Source: Syntrophorhabdaceae bacterium PtaU1.Bin034
Lineage (GTDB): Bacteria; Desulfobacterota_G; Syntrophorhabdia; Syntrophorhabdales; WCHB1-27
NCBI GenBank assembly: GCA_002067405.1
Contig: MVRP01000033.1
Location: forward strand, 1 to 30,553
DNA: 30,553 nucleotides
Direction of reading: 5' to 3'
Position numbers and translations under genes: made by a program
The notes under the pieces: generated by a model
What the model saw: only the letters and a program-made list of their open reading frames with translations
Database searches by the model: none
What the model was told of the DNA's origin: nothing
Part shown: positions 6,943 through 14,618 of the stretch, piece by piece
Layout of the letters: every line of letters begins with the position of its first letter
Position numbering within the stretch: position 1 is the stretch's first letter

Positions 6943-7395
6943 ATGACGGAGGCTAACCAGCACAGTAATAATTCCGGCAACGTAACCATCTTCTTCTGCC
7001 GTCAGATAGACCCTGATCAAGATGTCAACAGGCGCCATCTCGAAAAAGAACTGGGCTCAAGGATCAAGTTCTTCCCCCTCCCCTGCAGCGGCAGAATAGA
7101 GGCGTTGCATTTCCTGAAAGCCCTGGAAGCCGGTGCGCGCAAAGTTTACCTTATTGCGTGTCCGGACGGCGCATGTCGTTACGGGCAGGGTAATCTTCGA
7201 GCCCGAAAGCGGCTTGATTATGCCAGAAAGCTCATCGCGGAAATAGGCCTTTCAGGTGATCGTCTCGAAATTGTTACTGCGCCACGTACGCTTCCTGTTT
7301 CGATCGATGCGGTAGCCCGCCAGATTTTGACTCTAACCCCTGCGAATGCCGGTTTCACGGGTTCAGTCGAGACGGCCAAGACCGCCGTACGATAG
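6943..7395 (+). CDS. mvhD: MvhD/FlpD-family iron-sulfur electron-transfer protein
   Basis: A 150-residue protein of the MvhD/FrhD/FlpD family, small [2Fe-2S] proteins that pass electrons between heterodisulfide-reductase-type flavoproteins and their partners. Four cysteines occupy the family pattern: Cys19 (TIFFCRQ), Cys48 in PLPCSGRIEA, and Cys73 and Cys78 in IACPDGACRYGQGN, followed by the conserved ARKRLDYARKLIAEIGL. The ATG has no clear ribosome binding site. A five-codon reading frame at 6929-6946 overlaps it as ATGA, so coupling to that minimal frame is possible but weakly supported. It heads the operon with metV and metF, as MvhD accompanies MetFV in acetogens, but no HdrABC genes are present in the window. 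Confidence 0.88.
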   Translation: MTEANQHSNNSGNVTIFFCRQIDPDQDVNRRHLEKELGSRIKFFPLPCSGRIEALHFLKALEAGARKVYLIACPDGACRYGQGNLRARKRLDYARKLIAEIGLSGDRLEIVTAPRTLPVSIDAVARQILTLTPANAGFTGSVETAKTAVR

Positions 7396-7423
7396 CATTT
7401 ATGAGGAGAAAAAGGAGTAAACG

Positions 7424-8092
7424 ATGATAACGGCTGAAAGGAAACCTCTCTCAGAGATAAAGGCCAGCATCGCGCCATACAAAAAGATCCTTGTAGCAGG
7501 GTGCGGCACGTGTGTTGCGGAGTGCGCGGCCGGCGGCGAGAAGGAGGTTGCCCTCCTTGCATCACAGCTCAGAATGGATGCGGCGAACGAGGGACGCACG
7601 ATCGAGATCAAGGAGATGACGCTGGACAGACAGTGCATTTACGAGTTCATCGATCAGGTGACCCCGATAGCCGATCAATACGACGCGATCCTCTCCCTCG
7701 GTTGTGGAGCAGGGGTCCAGGCGATGGCCGATGTGCTCGAGAAGGTGCACGTGATCCCGGCGCTCAATACGACCTCAATCAGTGAGACCAGGGACGCAGG
7801 TGTATGGCTGGAAGACTGCCGGGGCTGCGGCGACTGCAAGCTCGACCGGTTCGCCGATGTCTGCCCGATTACGCGGTGCGCCAAGGGGCTGTTCAACGGG
7901 CCGTGCGGCGGTTCCAAGGAGGGCCGTTGCGAGGCCAACCCGGAAGCGGACTGTGCATGGCAGCTTATTGTCACCCGGCTTGAGAACACCGGCCGGATGA
8001 ATACGATTGAAGAGATATATCCCCCTGCCGATTGGTCAAAACAACAGGGGAAGGGACCCAGGAAAATTGTGAGGGAGGATCAGAGACCGTGA
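7424..8092 (+). CDS. metV: MetV, zinc/iron-sulfur partner subunit of methylenetetrahydrofolate reductase
   Basis: A 222-residue protein matching the MetV subunit (methylene-tetrahydrofolate reductase C-terminal family) that accompanies short MetF proteins in acetogens and related anaerobes. The N-terminal part has VAGCGTCVAECAAGGEKE with Cys27, Cys30 and Cys34. A central SLGCGAGVQAMADV and a C-terminal cysteine-rich region (LEDCRGCGDCKLDRF, VCPITRCAKGLFNGPCGG, RCEANPEADCAW) complete it. MetV is thought to carry electrons to the MetF flavin. A ribosome binding site AAAAAGGAG precedes the ATG. Its TGA stop touches the metF start, so the two are translationally coupled. Confidence 0.93.
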   Translation: MITAERKPLSEIKASIAPYKKILVAGCGTCVAECAAGGEKEVALLASQLRMDAANEGRTIEIKEMTLDRQCIYEFIDQVTPIADQYDAILSLGCGAGVQAMADVLEKVHVIPALNTTSISETRDAGVWLEDCRGCGDCKLDRFADVCPITRCAKGLFNGPCGGSKEGRCEANPEADCAWQLIVTRLENTGRMNTIEEIYPPADWSKQQGKGPRKIVREDQRP

Positions 8093-9012
8093 TGATCGAG
8101 AGCCGGCTGAAAAAAGTACTGAACGGAGGCACGTTTGCCGTGACGGCAGAGTGTGGTCCCCCCAAAGGCGCAGACCCGGAAGTGATCAGGAAGAAAGGAA
8201 GCCTCCTGAAAGGATATGTGGACAGCGTCAACGTAACCGACAATCAGACCGGTGTCGTCCGGCTGAGCAGTCTTGCGTCATGTGCTATTTTGCGTGAGGA
8301 AGGGCTCGACCCCGTCCTTCAGATGGTAACGAGGGACCGAAACCGGATCGCCTTGCAGTCCGACGTGCTCGGCGCTTCCGCTCTCGGAATCAGGAACATC
8401 CTCTGCTTGAGCGGCGACCACCAGACACTCGGGAACCAGCCTGCGGCAAAGGGTGTATTCGACCTTGATTCCATGCAGTTACTCCAGGTCGTCCGCCAGA
8501 TGAGGGATAAAGGCATAGTCCTGGGTGGCGACCAGCTCTCCAGCATGCCCGAGCTTTTTATCGGTGCAGTGGAGAACCCCTTCGGTGATCCGAGAAACTA
8601 CCGCGTGGCGAGGCTCGCCAAAAAGGTACGGGCAGGGGCGGAGTTCATCCAGACCCAGTGTATCTATAACCTTCCCGCCTTCAAGGAATTCATGAAAGAG
8701 GTGTGCGACAAGGGTCTCGACGAAAAAGTCTTCATCCTTGGCGGCATAACACCGATAAAATCGGCCCGGATGGCAGAATACATGAAGAACAACGTGGCCG
8801 GAATGGACGTGCCGGAAGAGGTCATTGCGAGAGTCAAGGCCGTGCCTGCCAAGGAGCAGCGCCAGGAAGGCATCAAGATAGCGGTCGAGACCATCCAGGC
8901 CCTGAAAGAGATAAAGGGCGTTCATGGCGTCCACATCATGGCAATCGAGTGGGAAGAGGCCGTGCCTGAGCTGGTAGAAAAGGCGGGGTTGTTTCCGCGA
9001 CCCGCGGTGTGA
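8092..9012 (+). CDS. metF: MetF, methylenetetrahydrofolate reductase (MetV-dependent short type)
   Basis: MetF reduces methylene-tetrahydrofolate to methyl-tetrahydrofolate with FAD, the last folate step of the methyl branch of the Wood-Ljungdahl pathway and the source of methyl groups for corrinoid proteins. The protein is a single TIM-barrel of about 306 residues. It carries the family segments FAVTAECGPPKGAD, YVDSVNVTDNQTGVVRLSS, LQMVTRDRNRIALQSDVLGA, NILCLSGDHQ, FGDPRNYRVARLAKKVRAGA and FIQTQCIYNL. The start is taken at ATG 8092, sharing its first base with the metV stop; GTG 8089 is an equally close alternative, with GGGAGG upstream of both. The usual partners MetV and MvhD are immediately upstream. 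Confidence 0.94.
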   Translation: MIESRLKKVLNGGTFAVTAECGPPKGADPEVIRKKGSLLKGYVDSVNVTDNQTGVVRLSSLASCAILREEGLDPVLQMVTRDRNRIALQSDVLGASALGIRNILCLSGDHQTLGNQPAAKGVFDLDSMQLLQVVRQMRDKGIVLGGDQLSSMPELFIGAVENPFGDPRNYRVARLAKKVRAGAEFIQTQCIYNLPAFKEFMKEVCDKGLDEKVFILGGITPIKSARMAEYMKNNVAGMDVPEEVIARVKAVPAKEQRQEGIKIAVETIQALKEIKGVHGVHIMAIEWEEAVPELVEKAGLFPRPAV

Positions 9013-9022
9013 GGGAAATGCG

Positions 9023-10390
9023 ATGCCGGCCAAATATCATATAAAAACCGAAACCGTGCCGAACAGGTTCCCGGCAATCACCCGCTCGGGCGTCATCGCC
9101 TGGGAAGAGGGATGCCTGAGATGTGCCCGGTGCGTCAAGAAAGATTGTGTCTATAAGGTCTACGAGAAAAGAGGCCTCGATCCGCGGCAGATGGTAGATT
9201 CTGTAGACAGCATGTGCAAGGACTGTTTCCGCTGCGTCCAGAGCTGTCCGAACAGACTGATCCAGAAAGGATTCAACCCGGCCTATAAGGCGCTGGGTGA
9301 TGACTACTGGACGCCCGACATCATATCAAACCTGTGGTCACAGGCTGAGACAGGAAAAATCCCCGTTTCCGGCGCCGGTTACGGCGGGCCTTTTTCAGGA
9401 CCCGGCTTTGACAGCATGTGGACCGACATGTCGGAGATCGTCCGGCCCACGAGAGACGGCATACACGGCCGTGAATACATCAGCACGACTGTTGACCTCG
9501 GTCGTAAGGTGAAGGCCCTGAAGTTCGAGAACGGAAAACCGGGCTCCATTCCGCCGCTTGTCGAGCTCCCGCTGCCAATCGTCTTTGACATGCTGCCCTG
9601 GTCCCCTCCGGGAGGAGCAATTACCGAGGCTATTCTCCGCGCGGCCCAGTCCCTCAAAACCCTCGCAATCGTCAATGTGTCCCAATGGAATTCGCGGTAT
9701 GACGCCTTTCTGGAAAGCGTTGTCCCCTACCTCGGCAAAGATGCCGATACCGATATCCCTCTTTCGGCTGTCCGGCTCGTTGAAATAGCCGACAGCCCTG
9801 ATGTGCTTGCCAGGCAGGCCCGTTTGAAGGAGAAGAAGCCGAATCTCGTCGTTTCCATTCGCCTGCCCCTGACCGAGCAGGCTATAGAGAGGGTCAACCA
9901 GCTTACCCTCGAGGGAGCCGAGGTTATCCATCTCGTCGCGGATCCCCACGGCCTCGATCAGAACGGCACAAAGACCTTCATAAAAGACCGGATGAAGCAG
10001 GTCCACCTTAATCTGGTGGAAAAAGGCAGCCGCGACCTCGTCACCATCCTCGGCGGCGGCGGTATCGCCATGGCCGAGCACATGCCGAAGCTGATCATCT
10101 GTGGCGCCGACACCATAACCTGTGACATACCTCTCCTTGTGGCAATGGAGTGCCGGGTATGCAAGCGGTGCGCGCAAGGGATAGCCTGCCCTATCGGGCT
10201 TGATTCCGTCAACCCTGCCTGGGGTGCTGCACGCATCCGCAACCTCATGGCCGGCTGGCACAACCAGCTTCTCGAGGTCCTCGGCGCAATGGGGATCAGA
10301 GAAGTGCGGCGGCTGAGAGGCGAGATGGGACGGGCCATGTTCTATGAGGATCTGGAAAAAGAGTTTGCAATGCTAGGAAAACGGGGTTGA
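9023..10390 (+). CDS. Ferredoxin-glutamate synthase-like protein lacking catalytic motifs
   Basis: A 455-residue protein built like the next gene product: an N-terminal double-cluster ferredoxin domain and a C-terminal glutamate-synthase-like barrel. Cluster cysteines are Cys31, 34, 37, 42 and Cys65, 68, 71, 75. The barrel keeps a C-terminal cysteine group (ECRVCKRCAQGIACPIGL) and the tail AARIRNLMAGWHNQLLEVLGAMG seen in the family. It lacks AQGAKPGLGG, the SPFPFHS-type segment and GGTGAAP, which carry FMN and substrate contacts in real glutamate synthases; a reduced GGGGIAMAEHMPKLIICGAD segment stands where the phosphate site should be. It is probably an electron carrier or structural subunit rather than an enzyme (inference). 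It starts 10 bases after metF and ends four bases before its intact paralogue. Confidence 0.8.
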   Translation: MPAKYHIKTETVPNRFPAITRSGVIAWEEGCLRCARCVKKDCVYKVYEKRGLDPRQMVDSVDSMCKDCFRCVQSCPNRLIQKGFNPAYKALGDDYWTPDIISNLWSQAETGKIPVSGAGYGGPFSGPGFDSMWTDMSEIVRPTRDGIHGREYISTTVDLGRKVKALKFENGKPGSIPPLVELPLPIVFDMLPWSPPGGAITEAILRAAQSLKTLAIVNVSQWNSRYDAFLESVVPYLGKDADTDIPLSAVRLVEIADSPDVLARQARLKEKKPNLVVSIRLPLTEQAIERVNQLTLEGAEVIHLVADPHGLDQNGTKTFIKDRMKQVHLNLVEKGSRDLVTILGGGGIAMAEHMPKLIICGADTITCDIPLLVAMECRVCKRCAQGIACPIGLDSVNPAWGAARIRNLMAGWHNQLLEVLGAMGIREVRRLRGEMGRAMFYEDLEKEFAMLGKRG

Positions 10391-10394
10391 GGTT

Positions 10395-11909
10395 ATGGCA
10401 TCCGAAGAGAGATTTACGTTCCCTGAAATAAAACAGACTCCCTCCCGGTTCCGCAACCCTATCGGGAAATACAGGGTCACGATTAGCGGCGCGTGCGACA
10501 ATTGCGGCACGTGCGTGGGGCTCTGCCCTTACAATGTGTACCGGGCAGGCGCGCGCAGACCCCGGGTCATTAACGAGCAATTCTGCCTCGGAACGAAGTG
10601 CACGGAGCGATCGTTTTGCTGCATCACCGCATGTCCCCGTGAGGCAATTGCCGTCCGCCCGAATCCCACCTTCGAGATGCTCGGGGACAAGCGATGGACG
10701 GCCGACCTTCTGGGGTCAACCTGGCACATGGCGGAAACAGGCGGGGTGCCGCACCAGGACCTTAATTACAAGACGGGCGATACCAGCGGCGGTTTCGACA
10801 AAATCCGCTTTGTCTTCCCGGAAGGGAACGGAGCGAAGACCCCCGAGGAAAGCATATCGACCGCAATAGAGCTGAACCGCACCGGAGACGGACGGCCGAG
10901 CGTCGTCATCCCCGTTCCTTTCTATTTCGGCGGCATGTCATTCGGCTCGGTGAGCGTCGTCACGATGCTTTCCAGGGTGCGGGCTGCTGCAGCCCTCAGA
11001 ACCTTCTGCTGTACCGGCGAAGGTGGCTATCCCGACGAACTGAAACCCTATGATGACCACATCATCACCCAGGTAGCGACCGGCCTTTTCGGCGTGAGGG
11101 AAGAGACCATCAAGCGCGTTCGGATCGTGGAGTTCAAGTATGCCCAGGGTGCAAAGCCGGGTCTGGGAGGCCATCTCCTCGGCGATAAAGTAACGCCGAG
11201 AGTGGCGGCGATGCGCGAGGCGGTCCCGGGAAGCGCACTCTTTTCTCCCTTCCCTTTCCATAGCGTTTACTCGGTCGAAGACCATAAAAAGCACGTAGAC
11301 TGGATCAAGGCGATCAACCCGCGGGGGCTGGTGAGCGTCAAGGTCTCCACGCCCACCGACGTTGACATGGTCGCAGTCGGAAGCTTCTACGCGGGTGCAC
11401 ACATCATTCAGCTCGACGGAAGCTACGGCGGCACAGGCGCGGCGCCCGACATCGCAAAAAAGAACATCGCCATGCCCATCGAGTACGCGGTTCCCAAGGT
11501 CCACAGGTTCCTGACGGAGGAGGGCATAAGGGATAAGATAACGGTGATCGCCAGCGGAGGCGTACGCAACGCCTGGGACATGGCAAAGGCCATTGCCCTC
11601 GGTGCGAACGGCGTCTGTCTCGGCACCGCCGATCTCGTGGCCCTCGAATGCATCAGGTGTCATCGCTGCGAGTCAGGCCGGGGCTGCGCCAGGGGCATTG
11701 CGACGACCGACGACGAGCTCGTGAACCTTATGGATATCGAATGGGGCACGCAGCGCATTGTTAACCTTTATCTCGCATGGCATCGTCAACTTGTGGGCAT
11801 TCTCCGGAGGCTCGGCATGAAGAGCGTGACCGAGTTGATGGGCCGCACCGATGTCCTTGTTCACCTGGATTATTTGAAGCAGGAGGAGATCAAGGGGGAA
11901 CTCGCATGA
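10395..11909 (+). CDS. Ferredoxin-fused glutamate synthase FMN domain subunit (archaeal GltB type)
   Basis: A 504-residue iron-sulfur flavoprotein. Residues 30-85 form a ferredoxin domain with Cys34, 37, 40, 44 and Cys64, 69, 75/76, 80. The glutamate synthase barrel follows: PFYFGGMSFGSVS (about 175), AQGAKPGLGG (250-259), FSPFPFHSVYSVED (about 283), QLDGSYGGTGAAP (339-351), IASGGVRNAWDMAKAIALGA (about 385) and the 3Fe-4S-type cysteines 419, 422, 425 and 431. These are the FMN, 2-oxoglutarate and cluster sites, so it should reduce 2-iminoglutarate to glutamate. The glutaminase part is supplied by the next gene, whose ATG overlaps this stop (ATGA). With no gltD, electrons most likely arrive through the ferredoxin domain. 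Confidence 0.9.
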   Translation: MASEERFTFPEIKQTPSRFRNPIGKYRVTISGACDNCGTCVGLCPYNVYRAGARRPRVINEQFCLGTKCTERSFCCITACPREAIAVRPNPTFEMLGDKRWTADLLGSTWHMAETGGVPHQDLNYKTGDTSGGFDKIRFVFPEGNGAKTPEESISTAIELNRTGDGRPSVVIPVPFYFGGMSFGSVSVVTMLSRVRAAAALRTFCCTGEGGYPDELKPYDDHIITQVATGLFGVREETIKRVRIVEFKYAQGAKPGLGGHLLGDKVTPRVAAMREAVPGSALFSPFPFHSVYSVEDHKKHVDWIKAINPRGLVSVKVSTPTDVDMVAVGSFYAGAHIIQLDGSYGGTGAAPDIAKKNIAMPIEYAVPKVHRFLTEEGIRDKITVIASGGVRNAWDMAKAIALGANGVCLGTADLVALECIRCHRCESGRGCARGIATTDDELVNLMDIEWGTQRIVNLYLAWHRQLVGILRRLGMKSVTELMGRTDVLVHLDYLKQEEIKGELA

Positions 11910-14539
11910 AAGAACATCTTTACGGAGAACTGATCACAAATTCCCGGTATTACCTGAAGAACCTCGCCCCCGAGACCTCTCTTGATGAAGCGGAAGAAGG
12001 CGGTTGCGGCGTTACGGGTTTCGCCTGCAGCATCCCCGTGAGCGGCCGTCACATCTTCGAGCCTTCCGTGCAAATGCACAATCGCGGCAATGGAAAAGGC
12101 GGCGGCATTGCAGCGGTCGGGTTGGGCGCAGCCCAGCTCGGCGTCGATCAGAAGACGCTCGAGGAAGATTTTCTCCTCCAGATCGCCCTCCTCGACGAAT
12201 CCGTGGTGCCTGAGCTCGAACAGAAATTCATCCGGCCCAATTTCCGGGTGGACCATGAAGGAATTCTCGACACTATCGATGATTACCGGGACCTTCCCGG
12301 CCTTGAAGTAAAGCCTCCGACAGTGAAACGCTATTTCGTGCGGGTGAAACCCGGGGTGCTGGCCCGCTTCCAGGAGGAGCGGGGCCTCCAGGATTTGACA
12401 TACGACAAGGCGGAGGAAGAGTTCGTCTACCAGAACACCTTCCTCCTTAACCAGGCATACTACAGCTCACTCGGAGAAAAGAGGGCGTTTGTCCTTTCCC
12501 ACGGCCGCAACATGATGATCCTCAAGATCGTGGGCTACGCGGAGCAGGTCGCCCAGTACTATAAGCTCGAGGGATTCAAGGCACACATATGGATCGCCCA
12601 CCAGCGCTATCCGACCAAGGGCCGGGTGTGGCATCCGGGTGGCGCCCATCCCTTCATCGGTCTCGACGAGGCCCTCGTTCATAACGGCGATTTCGCGAAT
12701 TACTACTCGGTTACCGAGTATCTGCGGCAGCGGAACGTCTATCCCCTCTTCCTGACGGACACCGAGGTATCGGTACAGGTCTTCGACCTCCTCAACAGGG
12801 TGTACGGCTACCCGCTGGAATACATCATAGAGGCGCTCGCGCCTACCACGGAAATGGACTTCGACCACCTGCCAGAGGAGAAACAGCGCATTTACCGGCA
12901 GATCCAGGCAACCCAGATCCATGGCTCCCCTGACGGTCCGTGGTTCTTCATTATTGCACGCACCATTCCCAGGGAGCGGAAGTTCCAGCTCATCGGCATT
13001 ACCGACACCGCGATGCTTCGGCCCCAGGTCTTCGCCCTCCATGAAGGCGATTTCCAGGTGGGCCTGATCTGCTCCGAAAAACAGGCGATCGATGCAACGC
13101 TTCACAGTCTGGCATCCGAAGACCCGAGATTCGGGACGATTGCCGACAAGTACTGGAACGCGAGAGGCGGCAGCTACACGGACGGCGGCTCTTTTATCTT
13201 CACCCTGTCTGAAGCCGACAAAGGCTATAAGATGGTCTGCACCGACAAGTTCGGACGGGAGATTGCCGTCCGGAAAGACCAGATCCCTTACGATTTCAGC
13301 AAGGCGGCAGCGCCGGTTGAGCTTGACGAAACAGCGGCAACAGACCTGGAAAACCCGATCTCTGTAAAGGATATCGAAGGTCTCTATAAGTTCTTTACCG
13401 AAGGATTTCTCGCCTGGGATTATGAGAAAATACGCTCGTATCTCGGCCGGCTTGAAACCCTGGCAAAGGATCAGGGCCTGAAGGGGACCGTATTAGAGTT
13501 GCTCACCCGCCTCATCGATCGCCGCTACCCGACCGGTGCAAAGAGGAGACGGTCCATTCTTCAGCTGGTGTCGGGATCGCTCGACCGCATTTTCCGCAAT
13601 GTCCCGCTTATGAAGGAAAAGCAGGGAGTTCCGTACCTGAGGATAGATCTCGAGGCCAAGGGGGATCTGCGTGCGCCTAAGGAAGGCGAAAGGATCATGG
13701 TGGCGGATGCAGGCGGTTTCGAGCCCGAAGGAGATAATTCCTTTGCCCGCCTCATCGATGATGCCTATGCACTCGGCTGGAAACAGTTCATCTGCTTCGG
13801 CCAGCGCGGCCAGCGTTTTCTGGGATGCGGCTTCGGGCCCGACTCAAAGGGTGTCCGCATCGATTCCTATGACTCATCAGGCGACTACCTTGCGTCAGGC
13901 ATCGACGGCCTTGAGATCTACATCCACGGTAACGCGCAGGACCAACTGGGGCAGATCCTCAAGTCCGGCAAACTTGTCGTCTACGGCGATGTAGGGCAGA
14001 CCTTCATGTACGGCGCAAAGGGCGGAGAGGTCTATGTCCTCGGCAACGCCGCGGGCCGGCCCCTCATCAACGCCGCAGGTCGGCCAAGGGTTGTTATCAA
14101 TGGTACCGCCCTCGACTTTCTTGCCGAATCATTCATGGCAGGAGACCCGTACAACGGAGGCGGTTTTGTTATTCTGAACGGCATCACCTTCGACGATGAA
14201 GGGCATTTTGTCCCTCAGGAAACGCCTTATCCCGGCTCGAACCTGTTCTCCCTCGCATCGGGCGGCGCCATATTCGTGCGTGACCCGGAGGGAACGCTCA
14301 CCGAGGAACAACTGAACGGTGGACAGTTCAATCCCTTTACCGACGAGGACTGGGAATTGATCAGGCCGTATCTTGAAGAAAACGAAAGACTCTTCGGGGT
14401 CAAAATAGATGATCTTCTCACCGTGAATGGTGAGAAGCGCCAGCCCCATAGCGTGTACCGGGTGATTGGGGCGGCGAAGTCGGCGGTGTTGGCGGCGAGT
14501 AAACAGGAGCTGGCGGCGAACGAAGAGTGGTCCGACTGA
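11906..14539 (+). CDS. Glutamate synthase glutaminase and GXGXG-domain subunit
   Basis: An 877-residue protein combining a class II (Ntn) glutamine amidotransferase domain at the N-terminus (about 34-420) with a GXGXG beta-helix domain near 690-790, the parts that flank the FMN domain in bacterial GltB. The nucleophile is Cys34 in GGCGVTGF, preceded by a 33-residue stretch that would have to be removed to expose it, as in GltB precursors. Amidotransferase landmarks are MHNRGNGKGGGIAAVG, IAHQRYPTKGRVWHPGGAHPF and LVHNGDFANY. The helix domain contains IHGNAQDQLGQILKSGKLVV, GDVGQTFMYGAKGGEVYVLG and NAAGRPLINAAG. It hydrolyses glutamine and channels ammonia to the preceding subunit. The start is set by the ATGA overlap and an upstream AAGGGGGAA. 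Confidence 0.9.
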   Translation: MKEHLYGELITNSRYYLKNLAPETSLDEAEEGGCGVTGFACSIPVSGRHIFEPSVQMHNRGNGKGGGIAAVGLGAAQLGVDQKTLEEDFLLQIALLDESVVPELEQKFIRPNFRVDHEGILDTIDDYRDLPGLEVKPPTVKRYFVRVKPGVLARFQEERGLQDLTYDKAEEEFVYQNTFLLNQAYYSSLGEKRAFVLSHGRNMMILKIVGYAEQVAQYYKLEGFKAHIWIAHQRYPTKGRVWHPGGAHPFIGLDEALVHNGDFANYYSVTEYLRQRNVYPLFLTDTEVSVQVFDLLNRVYGYPLEYIIEALAPTTEMDFDHLPEEKQRIYRQIQATQIHGSPDGPWFFIIARTIPRERKFQLIGITDTAMLRPQVFALHEGDFQVGLICSEKQAIDATLHSLASEDPRFGTIADKYWNARGGSYTDGGSFIFTLSEADKGYKMVCTDKFGREIAVRKDQIPYDFSKAAAPVELDETAATDLENPISVKDIEGLYKFFTEGFLAWDYEKIRSYLGRLETLAKDQGLKGTVLELLTRLIDRRYPTGAKRRRSILQLVSGSLDRIFRNVPLMKEKQGVPYLRIDLEAKGDLRAPKEGERIMVADAGGFEPEGDNSFARLIDDAYALGWKQFICFGQRGQRFLGCGFGPDSKGVRIDSYDSSGDYLASGIDGLEIYIHGNAQDQLGQILKSGKLVVYGDVGQTFMYGAKGGEVYVLGNAAGRPLINAAGRPRVVINGTALDFLAESFMAGDPYNGGGFVILNGITFDDEGHFVPQETPYPGSNLFSLASGGAIFVRDPEGTLTEEQLNGGQFNPFTDEDWELIRPYLEENERLFGVKIDDLLTVNGEKRQPHSVYRVIGAAKSAVLAASKQELAANEEWSD

Positions 14540-14618
14540 GAAGTCGGCATCCTTCGAGCTTTTTCTTGTTTACATCCGGTGCAGGAGACTGTACATATTC
14601 TTATGAAGGGAGAATACC

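Noticed and set aside
6929..6946. Five-codon leader peptide frame (MVCET) overlapping the mvhD start
   Set aside because: It overlaps the start as ATGA, which is suggestive, but it has no ribosome binding site and begins right after the T-run, so I did not call it a gene.
9395..10261. A 288-codon minus-strand frame under the ferredoxin-glutamate synthase-like gene
   Set aside because: It is a long antisense frame expected from the GC-rich third positions; the plus-strand frame has cysteine motifs and tight operon spacing.
14540..14618. Separate promoter or sigma-54 site before glnN
   Set aside because: Only a partial TTTACA/TACATA pair is visible and no GG-N10-GC type element; the gap is short and consistent with read-through.
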